From assembly GCA_943735955.1 (NCBI GenBank), contig OX030958.1:5348626-5412625 (forward strand): a DNA stretch of 64,000 nucleotides. The letters run 5' to 3'. Each line of letters begins with the position of its first letter. The stretch's first letter is position 1. The stretch comes from Piscicola geometra. Lineage: Eukaryota; Annelida; Clitellata; Hirudinida; Piscicolidae. The notes below the pieces were generated by a model. The model made no database searches. It was not told where the DNA came from and saw only the letters and a list, made by a program, of their open reading frames with translations. The position numbers and the translations under genes were made by a program. This document shows, piece by piece, positions 1-20,870 of this stretch.

Positions 1-131
1 AATGCTCTGACAACTCATACCAATCGAATAAGTTTATATAGAGATTTTTTATTAATTCAAAAGCACTCTAAAAAAAATCCCAAAAACCCACTACATTCAC
101 CTTGTTGCTATCTCGATTCACACCGCCTCAC

Positions 132-793
132 CTCCACCAAAGGAAAGCCGATCTCTGCATAGATTTGTTCGGTGTTCGAATCTTCGCCATAAGCGCCATC
201 GAACGTGAAGCTATCGAGGGTGGGAATTGACCGCGACATCACTATCGTTTTAACGTTCATATTACCGAATTAAATACCAAGAATATTTTTTCATTTGAAC
301 TAAATCCTAGCAAACTACAGAACCATAAAGTAGCCTTTCATATCGATAATTAATAGTTACAGAATCATTGGAAATATGTTCACAACACTTTAGTAAATCA
401 TCAAACTTGATTAGTGACATCCATATATATTATGTGTATATATATGATGACGTCATACTTCTTGGAGGGAGCCTTCTTGTCGGAGGGGTGTTTGAGGGAG
501 CAGGAGGCATTCCGCTTCTCTGTGAACAACACCGTTTCGCACCTGGAAGGAGGGTTTACTGGGTTGGTATTGTACCAATAATGTAGATTTTTAAAGTTGT
601 ATTCAATTATTGAAACAAATAAAATATTTATATTTAATTCGCTATAATCTTTCAGATTAATTTTTTAGAATATATAGATGAAAAGTTTATAAAGATGGTT
701 GAAATTTTGGTTATTGAAGATGCCTTACTTGAGATTTTTCTCACGCTCGTTCAGTGGACGACATCTGACCACCACTTTCACAGCTTCAGCCAT
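132..793 (-). CDS. KIF17: KIF17/OSM-3-like kinesin-2 motor, 5' end only (runs off left edge)
   Basis: Three exons on the minus strand, 793-729, 542-459 and 210-132, join in phase (2, 2, 0) and give the first 76 residues. They begin MAEAVKVVVRCRPLNERE, the first beta strand of a kinesin motor, and end with FTFDGAYGEDSNTEQIYAE then IGFPLVE, the segment just before the ATP-binding loop. The P-loop exon lies beyond position 1. Kinesin-2 motors of this type are homodimeric anterograde motors in cilia and dendrites. The FDGAY plus TEQIY wording is closest to KIF17/OSM-3 as I remember that family, not to KIF3A/B. Donors are GTAAGG, GTATGA and GTGAGG. The exon 3 acceptor was set at position 211 because the nearer AG upstream breaks the frame. 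Family call is strong; the exact subfamily is inferred from a short stretch. Confidence 0.85.
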
Positions 794-1829
794 TTTCCTG
801 CAGTGAGCCCTTTGTGCATGTTTGAGGTCTTTATCATATGAAGGGTTTTTTTATTCTTTTGAATTTTCAATACTGTTTTATTTTGAATAAACTTTTTATT
901 AAACTAAAAGATCTTAAAGTATAGTTTAATTAGTTTAAGGAGTTAAAAACCACGCAGATCTTTTGACCTCTATAATATAGAAAAAAAAATATATATATAA
1001 ACTTTATTAGATTCTAAAAAAAGTACGTTTCAAACATACCGAAATTTAGATTTCTACTTAAAATGCCTTGTGGGTTGCGCCATTGTAAAATACAACTTAA
1101 GTTTAGTCACTAAAGTAAAATACACCAAGTCAAACTCAAAAAAATATAAAAAAGATGTTTTCAAAATGTATTTCCTGTCTTGCCATTCTAATAGAAAACC
1201 CTTCCAATATATGGAGCCATTTTAAATAGCCTCGATGTATAATGAGGGAAGAAAGAGAGAATAGGTCCTATTCAATCATAGGAGAGCTGGTGTAAACATC
1301 GTTGTCATGGAGACTTTAAAAATGTATCGATTGAGAACTGGTTTATGGAAAATGATGCATTTTTCATAGCAAATGTTTCAAGATGATATAATGTTCATGA
1401 AAGATTCATGTAGAAATGTTTTTAGGGAAAATAGTTGTGAAAAAAAAAATCCAAACGTTCTCAACTTGTCAATTGAAAATTTTTCAATATTTAAGTTTCA
1501 AAATTTATTTTTGTTTTAAATTAATTAACGAAATGCTTTTTTCAATTAAGTAAAAATTTAGTTTATTTTGAAGTGGTTTTTGATCAATTAACTAGACTAA
1601 TTGTGATTTCTTTGAAGTCAAACTTCAAGTTCACAAAATCACGAAAGAAAATTCCATATGCAAATAAATCACAATTAATTTATTTATTTACAGTTTAAGT
1701 AAACACGAATAAAGAAAATTCAGTTTGCAAAATTTCATTTCAACGTATCAATAATAGGCACAATAATATAAAGAATAAATAATAAAATTAAATATAAAAT
1801 AATAATATAAACGATAACAGTCCTCTCCA
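794..1829 (-). other. Intergenic: kinesin 5' flank and SLU7 3' flank
   Basis: This kilobase holds no reading frame worth calling. It should contain the promoter of the kinesin gene (transcribed leftward) and the end of SLU7. TTTATT runs near 1678-1690 read AATAAA on the minus strand, about 140 bases past the SLU7 stop, and could be its poly(A) signal. An X-box-like motif lies at 1301-1314. Confidence 0.6.
1301..1314. promoter_or_regulatory. X-box-like RFX site upstream of the KIF17-like gene
   Basis: GTTGTCATGGAGAC fits the RFX X-box consensus GTHNYYATRRNAAC at all but one position (G for A near the end). It is an imperfect palindrome, as X-boxes are, and lies about 0.5 kb upstream of the kinesin start codon. 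Ciliary motor genes are classic RFX targets. Function is inferred. Confidence 0.45.
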
Positions 1830-7068
<5,239 letters not shown>

Positions 7069-7577
7069 TTCTTTTCAATATTGAGAAGACCAAAGTTGAA
7101 AAAATTGTATGTATAACACACTCGTTGACAGTGGAGTCAAGAACTTAGATACTAAAATACGTAGAAAAATGAATACAGCATAGACAGGAAATTTAACTTT
7201 TATTTACAAAACTATGGTTAAAAGTAGTAAAGTGAGTACTAAACAAGGGAATAAAATAATAAATTCACTAACTTTTTTCAAATGAAAACTAATTAATTTA
7301 AAGTATTTTTAACATTAGAAATTCACTTTTTTCATTTTTAAAGTAAAGTTTCAAATTAATAAATTCAAATAGAATATATTGTTGTTTGTTGGATATCTAT
7401 GAATATTATCATTTAATTGTGATGGATGCTTATAAAAATGATTACCGAAGAATTTAAAGTATTTTTAACATTAGAAATTCACATTTTTCATTTTTAAAGT
7501 AAAGTTTCAAATTAATAAATTCAAATAGAATATATTGTTGTTTGTTGGATATCTATGAATATTATCATTTAATTGTG
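7069..7577. promoter_or_regulatory. Divergent SLU7/TBRG1 promoter region
   Basis: Start codons of SLU7 (minus, 7068) and TBRG1 (plus, 7578) face away from each other across 509 bases. Most of this spacer is now a tandem duplication that includes a second copy of the TBRG1 start. No TATA box can be assigned with confidence in such AT-rich DNA. Confidence 0.55.
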
Positions 7578-7606
7578 ATGGATGCTTATAAAAATGATTA
7601 CCGAAG
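7295..7606. repeat. 156-bp tandem duplication covering the TBRG1 start codon
   Basis: Copies 7295-7450 and 7451-7606 differ at only about one base (7327 against 7483). Both contain ATGGATGCTTATAAAAATGA. In the second copy the frame continues as TBRG1; in the first it stops after 11 codons (ATT TAA). Confidence 0.95.
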
Positions 7607-9804
7607 ATTGAGACGTCTTGCTAAAGAATTTATCATTGTATGTTTTTTTTAATAAATAGCATTTTCAATTTCAAAATAAAATGATATAATATCAAATTAA
7701 ATGACTTCCTAATTTTTTTAAAATTAAATTTTTTCTAATTATTATTTATTCTTCAATTAGATTTTTTTCTAAAACAGCTATAAAAACTTTCAATTTCAGA
7801 TAAATGCTGCTTTAAGTGATGAATTAACCATGATTAGTGAAAAAATTGCAGGAATTGAAACCGAGAAAATGTAATATATAAAAAAAGTGTATCATTACCT
7901 TTTTACAATATAATTATCTATTCATACATAATCCAATTCCCTCATATAGGCATTTATTGAAAGAGTTATTGACTGTAAATCCAAAATTGAGAAGAGAGTT
8001 GTTAAGTAATCAGAGACTTTTTGGAGTGGAACGAAACAAAGAAGGAGTGAAAGGTGCAAAATCAGAATTGAAAAATAAATATAAAAAGATTAAAAAGTCC
8101 AAAAACTCTGCAATGAGTAAGTTTTTCCATTTTTTAAAATTATTTTTGTCTCTAATTTTTAAATTTTCATATGCAAAAAAATGCATTCATTTTACATTAT
8201 TTCACCTATTCCAATAATCTTCCAGGCACTCCTGAATACCTGCCTTCAAAGCATAAAAAGTACCAAAAGACATCTTCCCAGCTCTCTTCCTCATCCCTTC
8301 AAAGCCCTCTTAACAAAGGCGGCAGTATTAACAAAGCCTCTTTGGTCCCTCTGGACCCCACTGGCAGACCCATTTTTCCAGTCAAACTGGAAAACGAATC
8401 TCTCATTGTTTATTCCATAGGAGAGGTAAAAAAAGAGGGGGAGAAAGTGTTAAATATTTTTAATATCTTCAAATGCTTTTTTGTAATATCTTCAAATGCT
8501 TTTTGTGATATCTTCAAATGCTTTTTGTAATATCTTCAAATACTTTTTGTAATATCTTCAAATGCTTTTTGTAACATCTTCAGAGAATTTTTCCATCTCC
8601 AACAGATCTATCCTCAGGCAACCTTCCACTCTTGCAGCTCCATCTTCCCTGTCGGCTTCTGCAGCACCCGTCTCTACCAGTCCATCAATCCCACTGGCAT
8701 TTCGTCCATTGAAGCTTTCTCAGTCGATACTTGTCTGTATACTTGCAAGGTTTCTGACTACGCTGGTAGACCTAAGGTAGGCTGCGACAATTTCAAAAGA
8801 GTTCCAAAATTTTTTTTAAAATATTTTTATATATGCCATGTGTAAGCCTATTTTTTCAATACCAAAAAGGAAGAAAAAAGATTTAAAGAAAAAAAAGTAG
8901 CTAGTTAAATCGGATTTATCTTCTCAGTTACTCTTGCAAAATTATTCAGTTCACGTCATTTGCAACTAGTTCAATGCCAAAAAAATAAGCTTCATCTTCA
9001 TTCTTTATTATTTTCTTTTTTCATCAGTTCGAAATAATTGCCGAGGACTGCACAGGCATCACCTTCGTTGGCACCTCACCCGACGACTGCTGCAACAAAC
9101 TTCGTCACACGATGAGTCAATTCTGGTGTGTTTTCTGCATTTTCATCATCATCAAATCTTCATTCTTCAGGCTGTTCTTTTAAAATTTAGAACCAACTTA
9201 TAACTAAATGAAACTGAAAACAGCAACTCTGTGGCGACAACACACCACTTTCTTTTTTTACTCTTAACGTTAAAAGAGTAAAATAGTAGGAGTCTTATTG
9301 CATTGTCAAAAACTCTAAGGTAGTTCAAGAGCATTACATTGTGCATTAATGTATAGGGCAAAATTTGTGAATAAAAGCTAAAAATTGCATTAAAATGATT
9401 TTATTTCTAGGGACGACCAGACCGACCCAATAGACGGTGCTTGGTTCTTCGGTCTAAGCCACCCCACGATCAAGAATTTCATCCAGTGCATGCCTGGTGC
9501 CAAAAAGTGCTCAAATTACCAGTGGGTTAAGTATGAGATTGTTAAGAAGACTGCCAGTGCTGTGGGTGAGGAAACAGGAATGGAGAATGGTGGAGGTGGG
9601 ACGGTGGATAATTGTGGTTTGATAAAAGGGGGTGTTGAGGGCAATGGAATGATCGAATTTGTAGTCGGACGTGGTGTGGAAGATGGCTTGTGTGTGGATG
9701 TAGGCGATGTTAATGAGGGGGGTGAGGTTTATTGTGAAGACGATGGTGCTGGTGAAGAGACGAGGCTTGGTGATAGCTATGACCATAACATGCATTTTTA
9801 TTGA
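7578..9804 (+). CDS. TBRG1: TBRG1-like nuclear regulator with FYRN and FYRC domains, complete
   Basis: Exons 7578-7637, 7800-7870, 7950-8116, 8226-8425, 8606-8776, 9028-9125 and 9411-9804 join in phase and give 386 residues, close to vertebrate TBRG1 (NIAM), a chromatin-linked growth inhibitor that acts in the ARF-p53 pathway in mammals. The N-terminus has YRRLRRLAKEF and a short coiled coil, then a lysine-rich segment. The FYRN domain (about 143-195) reads GRPIFPVKLENESLIVYSIG across an intron into FPVGFCSTRLYQSI. FYRC (about 208-310) has DTCLYTCKVSD, PKFEIIAED, AWFFGLSHPTIKNFIQ and GAKKCSNYQWVKYEI. The tail is glycine- and acid-rich and not conserved. AATAAA at 9883-9888 lies about 80 bases past the stop. 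The start is in the second copy of a tandem duplication; the ATG of the first copy opens only 11 codons. Confidence 0.92.
8460..8585. repeat. Minisatellite with a unit of about 22 bp in TBRG1 intron 4
   Basis: Six near-identical units of AATATCTTCAAATGCTTTTT with single-base changes lie between TBRG1 exons 4 and 5. Confidence 0.9.
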
Positions 9805-9882
9805 ATTTTGAATTTGCGTACGAATGATCATTTTGTTTGTTTATATTTACGGTTTACTGCAAAACGTAAAATGTCTCAGTAA

Positions 9883-9888
9883 AATAAA
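9883..9888 (+). terminator. Poly(A) signal of TBRG1
   Basis: AATAAA 79 bases after the TBRG1 stop codon, the first canonical hexamer downstream. Confidence 0.6.
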
Positions 9889-10031
9889 ATTTAATCGAGC
9901 AGTTTTGTGATAAAACGTAAATAAATAAATAGAGCTTTGCAACTATTACAAAATATATATTTAAATCATTCGTTTCTTAAATTTTATTTCCTAAATCTAG
10001 TTAATCTGCTGATCATTGAATGTAGGTGAGA

Positions 10032-11271
10032 TCATGCATCCGAGCTTGGTAAGCAAGCACGGTGTGCGTCAACAAGAACTTCTATTCCGCTGATGGTGGC
10101 TTCAGGAGAGAGCTTGAGAGGGTGGTTGAAGAATAGGAATTTAATTTTAATGATGATGATATAAAACTTATTTTAAAGGTATAATCATGAAAGTGACTCT
10201 AAAAAATATACTTTCGTAGCAAATAAACACCTTTTGGTGGCGGTGAATGGAAAGCAGGTGTCGTTTGAGGTTGTTCTTGCGGTCTGTGACGTAGTCGCAC
10301 TTGAGGCACTTGAAGATTCGCTTGCTCCCTGAGTTGAGATTGAGATGTATTGTTTGTTAATATGTTTAGGGTTTTATAAATACTATAAAGTAAAAATTAA
10401 AAATCAGATATACGGTTTACTGTTTACTCTCTTTGATGAGTAGATTTAAATCGTAAACCATATTTAATGATTCTTTTAGAAATAGATATATAACATGATC
10501 CAGTCATAAAAAATCAAACTAACTTTTTTTAACGATGAGCCCGTACAGTTTGAGCATCTTTTTGAACTTTTGTCTGCTTCTTTCGTTCTCCACAACGTCA
10601 CCGGAACGTTTCAGAAATGCCTGCTCATTCATGATCTTCATAAAGAAAAAACTTTTTTCCATTTCATTTTTGTATTTCAACATTGATGGAATTTCTCTCG
10701 CAAAGGTTGGAATATGTTCTTTTGAAACATAATTTTGAAATGTTTCTTTTTGAAGCGTTTCATGTCTTTGGCTCCAAAACTTGTCATGGTTAAACTTGTC
10801 AAACAATGCATTATAGTTTTTGTTCAAGTCTGGATTTCCTCTGCTTAATGGACTAGTCTGGCTTGGTGCACAGTTGAAAACTTGATTGTTTATCTGGTTA
10901 AACCATTGATCATTAAGGCCAGCGTTGAAGCTTGTAGGGTATGTCGTGTTGGCTAGGCTTGAGTTAGATTCCAAATGAGGCAGTTCATTAGCAACGGCAT
11001 GGTATGAATAAACATGTTTTTGGCGTTGTAGAAAGTTAGAAGCAAAATAGAAGAGACGATAATACTTAAGATACGTCTCGAGGAAAGGATTGGCGTGTAA
11101 CGGTAAGCTGGAATTGAGTGGGAAAGCTTGCGTGAATGTAGGACTTTCTATCAAATTTTGGATTGGTTTGATATGAGAGAGTTTGTTAATGTGGTCATGG
11201 AAGCTGTAATCTCTTGCATCCTTCACTATCAAACCCATCTTATTCAAGTTTATTAAAGAATGATTCTCCAT
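10032..11271 (-). CDS. Unrecognised protein with one C2H2 zinc finger
   Basis: Exons 11271-10524, 10328-10231 and 10112-10032 join in phases 1 and 0 and give 308 residues. The first 249 residues, from MENHSLINLNKMG, form one long open exon rich in N, F, H and K, with no domain I recognise. Exon 2 carries a good zinc finger, FKCLKCDYVTDRKNNLKRH plus LLSIH (C-x2-C-x12-H-x4-H), introduced by KKRSKRI, a possible nuclear signal. Exon 3 (LSPEATISGIEVL onward) is short; its acceptor CTCAAG at 10113-10118 is plausible, not certain. A nuclear DNA- or RNA-binding role is inferred from the single finger. The 3' end lies about 230 bases from the TBRG1 stop, so the two genes converge. Confidence 0.7.
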
Positions 11272-14200
11272 GCTTCTAAATTATTTTTTTATAACCAACA
11301 CTTCTCTTTTATACCATCAGCTCTCAAAAAGAGCGCTGCTAATAGACATTTTCTTTATTCTTTCTAGTTTCTACAAATGCTCTCTTTGTGGACTTTTCTT
11401 TTTTTCCGTAGACCCCAGAATGCCTATCATGACGACTGCATTGTTGCATGCACATTCTATCACTTAGAGAAGTTCATTGTGTCACTTCCCATTGAGCGCT
11501 TTGGAGCTAGATTCATTAGCACTACAAATTAGTTTTTTAGATTAAATTAAATCTAATTTAAGAAATAATTATTAAGTAGTTTTTTTTAATCAGAGGGTTT
11601 TTGATTGAATATGAAACTCTTATTAAATATAAATGATATAAAATTCTTATTAATTATATATGTGAATTATATAAAATTCTTATTTTGTTAATTATTACAC
11701 TCAAAATAATGTCATAGACACACAATTATAGAATGAATTATAAAAAGTTACAAAAAGATAATTAGTCTTGAAAGCCAAAAATGCCTTCCATTTCTCTTTT
11801 CCTATTTGCATTTTAAGTTGAAACTTATACGTAAAACCAATATTCTTTGCACCCACTCGACAAAGAGGCAAAAGTATCTTTTGTGACACACTCAATGACG
11901 ACTGAAACAATGCAAAGAACCACAAAAGAGCACTTAGCCCTAATCGAGCTTGCATTGCCATGACTCCTAATTGACATTTTATTCTTCGAGAAACGGCGAA
12001 GTCTTAGGCATTGTGGGAAGAGTTTCTGAATTCAATTAGTTGTCATTAACTCCGACATCTATAATAGTTTCTCTATTGAAAGTCTTCTCGCCCACCTTTT
12101 GTCTTGATAGTCTAATGCTTTCTTGACTTGCATCTTAATGGTATTCTATCTTTTCATTACCTTTATAATATAATATATTCAATTTTTCAGACGCTCAAAA
12201 AACTTTGAATAAAGATCTTTTCATCATTAACAGTAATTTGTTTATTCAGTCTTTTCCTCAAATAAATGTAAAAAAATTGCATTTTAAGTTTTAATTTAAC
12301 GATATTTAACAACTCTAAAATTTATTTCTCATAAAACAAACTTAACATTTCTTTTTCCAAACCAAAAGCAAATACAGCTTGATATAGTGTCTAAAATTTG
12401 TCAAATCCGCTCCAAGTATGCCTCAAATGGCTGTCAGATAGTGGCCCACCTTCCCCCCTCCCTGTAGGTCTTCATGAATACAAACACTAATGAAATAGAA
12501 CATTTTACGGCTACCTCTAGTAAAGTTTTCTAATAATAATTTCGTGTAATCAGACAAATACTAACAAGTACTCACACGCGCATACAGACACATAGACACA
12601 CACTAAGCAACATTTTATGATTTAATCGTCTTTAAGATATAAATGACGTTAAATATCATCAACAAAGACAGTATAACCAATCAATAACATAGGTAGAATA
12701 GTTTGGCGTTAAGTAAATAACAAAGAATCGTATAACAACCGAATAAATAACAAAGAAGTTGTAACATTTAAAAGTAAAGCGACTGGCAATCACGAACGGG
12801 TCTTCTAAACGTTACTTCAAACACAATGGCAACGCTAACAACAATGGTAGGAAGCACCATGAGACTTGAACTGTCTGGGAGATCAACAACAACGGCAACG
12901 GCAACAACAAGGATGTAGTTGCTGAGTGTTGTTTTTGTCGTCGAAGGCAGTGCGACAACCACAAAACATGATAGCTATATACGCAAAGATGTTGATGATG
13001 ATTTTTAAATTTTAGCGATGTAAAAAGTTAAGTTGTCAATAATTATGATTTGAGTTTTAAAGCCTTAAATATCTATATAGTAAATCTGATACATAGAACA
13101 ATGATAACGAAGATGGTGGTGGTGATAATGATGATGATGACTATGCATTTTGGCGTCAGTGTCCTTTTTACAAGTATCAAATCGTAACACATCAAGAGCG
13201 TCTTGAACGTCAGAACAATTAATTTTAAAAGTTAGTGGCGTTTCTTGAAGGAAAAAATAAATAAAAAACGATTTAAAATTTAAATATTCATGAAAATGAC
13301 TACATAATGTAGAGAACTGCAGAAGATGATGGAACGAAAGACTAGATTGATAAGACTGGCAACGACTAATGAGACCACCACCACCACCACCACCACCACC
13401 ACTGACCAACCAACCCGAAATCCATGGTGATGTCATATAGAGATGAACTGAATGACGATGTTGTAGGTGATGGATGATGATGATGAGTGATGATGATGAT
13501 GATAAGTAGTGATGATAGTAGAGCTGCATGACTTAAAATGTAGAGACTAGTCATTATAATGTAGGTACGCACTGAATTTGAATGTTTCTATTAATTATAA
13601 AAATATTAATAACAAAAAGTAATTAAAACAGATTATATAGCGGTGGATTTACAAATATAAAAACACTTAGAATAGAAAAATCCTTTTTATTACAAAATAA
13701 TAACAATATTAATGAACAAAAATATTATTTACTGGAAAGTGGAATTATAAGTTGACATATAAAAATGAACCCTAATCAATAAAAGAAGGATCTATTAAAA
13801 GACTATATAAGTATTTTTAAATCGTTGAATTTTGCTCAAGGTATTTGGAAAAATCTTTAAAAAATCTATTAAAAAATACTGAATTGGAAAAAATAGTGTA
13901 AAGATTAGTAAAGATTGGCAAAAAGCTTACCACTTAGTATAACAATGCAGGAATGTCAGTGTAAAAGATGCAGTCAAAGATGAAATAGATGTACTTGTCA
14001 ACTCTAAAAAATGCCAAATAGAATGCAAGATTTAATTAAATACATCGATTAATAATGCAAATTGTTTTATTCAAATATAATATTCTGAATAATACAAAAC
14101 TAAATTAATTTTAATTTTTACAATTATAAAAATTGGTCTTTTATAGACAATAAATGATAGTTGTACGCTGGAATGGTCTGGTACTTTGGAATGAGTATTT

Positions 14201-14930
14201 TGTGGAAAAGTACATGTAAAGAACCGTCTAAACAATAATTTATATTGTATAAATAATAAAATAATATAAAAAGTTGAAGATGCTGGTGGGTGATTACTTA
14301 TAAGGACTTGTAATGAAGGAAGACAACAATGTGGAATGACTTAACGGTCCTACATTCAATTCACCATCTGAACAAGAAATGCATTCTGAATGTATGCATG
14401 AATTAATTCATGAATTAATGAATGGCAATTAAATGAATGCATGAATGATATACTACGTCTATTAATAGATAGATTGTGAATGAATGAAAGAGCGGGAAAA
14501 CAGTCACATTGGAGTGGTGACGTGAACGTGTTATGAATCTTGAAGAGAAGAACGATGATTTAATTGTGAATGAATGAATGGAGGACATTGGTATGGCAGC
14601 TTAAGCGATGAGTCCAACAGAGGCCTTAGAAGGAATGAATAATGATTAATCAAAAACGACTATAATTACATATAATTATTATTATTGATGATAATTATTA
14701 ATTATTAATTATATGAAATTAATAGAGAAAATAATTCTTAAAATTAATTTAGCAGACGTTATCCGAGCTTTCAAACATGCAGTAGTGGTAGGTGACTTGC
14801 GTCAAAATATCTTTTTTTAAATTATACAAATATATAAATTACACAATCCAATTAGGATACTAATGATCAATTAAATGATTTATTTGTGACTGCATGATAA
14901 CTCACGATTCCTCTTGCTCTTCAGGCTTGA
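11272..14930. other. Non-coding spacer between zinc-finger gene and PBX
   Basis: AT-rich with short (GAT)n and (CCA)n tracts near 13080-13140 and 13374-13402, and a perfect 16-base palindrome CATGAATTAATTCATG at 14397-14412. AATAAA on the minus strand at about 14878-14883 sits 50 bases past the proposed PBX stop and may be its poly(A) signal. No supported gene seen. Confidence 0.6.
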
Positions 14931-19133
<4,203 letters not shown>

Positions 19134-20870
19134 TGTTGTTGTTGTTGTCTGTTGTGGTGGTGAAAGTATTAGGACTGGTTTGATAGGTGATGGTGGACTG
19201 AGGATATTGGTATGTAAATGTAGAAATAGTTTCAAATATATTTAATAGCTATACACAGCAGTTTTTTTACATTTGATTGTATAGTCAACACTTAGAGCTA
19301 GTGTTTCTTCGTTTTAATATATTTTTCTCTCAATAAGGTACCAGTCTATAAAAAAAATTGAACTAATATTTTAATTTTAGTTATTTTTTTCTGAAAATAA
19401 CGTTCACTGTAAACTTAACTTTTATTTATAAGTAACATAAAAATATATTTGTTTACACTTTTCCATTGTAACTCAATTTTTTAATATCTTCTTTAATTCT
19501 TTTTAAAGATTTAAGGCTTCAATCAAGAACCTTAAAGTACAATTAAAGTTAGGTTTTATAGTTAACTAGTGATTTAAGTAACAGAATTTAGTATTTGCAA
19601 GAAGTGGCCATAACTTCAATGAAAAATTATTTAATTATTTGAACACAAAAATTTGATATCATTTAGTAGATATAAAAGTTTCTAGAAAATGATTGATAAT
19701 CTAATTGATAAAAAATCATCAAAATAGAATTTTATTTAACACTTTTATAAGTTTGATCAATAAAGCTGGAAGTTGAGATTTTAATGGTTGCTTTCAGGCA
19801 TAAAATAGATTTTCAGAAAGTTGTCATAATAAAATTATTATAAAATTGATATAGCTAGTAGAGAAAAAAAAGTGGGAAATTTTGAAAAATTTAATGTTTA
19901 AACTTTAAAGGAATGTGGAAGCAAAGTAAATTTAAGATCATAAGTTGCTATCTTTGATGAAGGAATTAGATAAAAGTTGAAAAGAAGATATTTGAAGAAA
20001 AATAAAAAATATTTAAATCATTTTTTTGCCTGCTACATGTGAGTGAGACTAAATACAAAACTAATCAAAATACGGTTTTTCGTAAAAATAAAGCCTCCGC
20101 ATGATGCCAAAACTGATAGGCGTATATCTGATTAACTATTGAGTAAAATTCGAATTTATAAAGCCTCTTATTGAGGAGCAATGTAATAAAAGAATAATAA
20201 AATACCAATAAAACGTCCGACAACAAAACAAAACCAAATTAAATATTCTGCAATGGTGGCCTATCTAATAATAGGCGTTCCCATTTCGTAAGCGTCCAAT
20301 CCAAACGCACAGAATTATTTGATGTGTGTAAAAAGAAATTTAATTACAAACACTTAAGTTCAGACAAGTATATAAATTCAACACTAAGATGTAGTTGTGA
20401 TGTCAAGTACTAAAAGTTCTTTGCTACGTCATTCTGTTGTATGAGAAAACCAAGAGCTAGTTTCAAGTGAATCTGTTCAGCAATTTACACTAAAAGATTT
20501 TCCTATTTAAATAATTGAAACTCGCGCAGTTTAATTTAATTTCAATATATTGATAATATATCATCACATTTTTTAACGGATTCAGAAATTGAAGACATTG
20601 AAAACTTTATTCGATTAAATGTTTAAAATTCATTCTTCAGGATTGACTAAAATTGTTTCATGAGTGCAATTAATACAAAAATAGCTACAAAATTAACATC
20701 GAATGTTGTGGCAGTTGGAGTTCCCAGCATAATACCAACACTGACTTCAAGTCATTATTCAAAATCTTCAATTCATCGTAAGTTTTGGATATACAAAAAC
20801 GTTCATTCATTCAGCTAATAGAACACAATAATCTGAAATTGAATGTCTAGATAAGTAAAATTCCAATGAT
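19134..20870. other. Spacer between PBX 5' end and coiled-coil gene 3' end
   Basis: AT-rich with no supported gene. It must hold the PBX promoter and the 3' UTR of the coiled-coil gene. A decayed exon copy lies at 20690-20755. Confidence 0.6.
20690..20755 (-). pseudogene. Decayed copy of the last exon of the coiled-coil gene
   Basis: GTGGCAGTTGGAGTTCCCAG and CAACACTGACTTCAAGTCAT match 21169-21212 in the real terminal exon at most positions, same orientation. In between, AATAC replaces ACCTGC, a one-base loss that breaks the frame. It lies about 450 bases beyond the true exon, in the 3' flank. Confidence 0.7.

Noticed and set aside
11701..11961. Small secreted protein (MAMQARLGLSALLWFF...)
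   Set aside because: The first residues look like a signal peptide, but the rest is low-complexity AT-rich sequence with no splice or family support.
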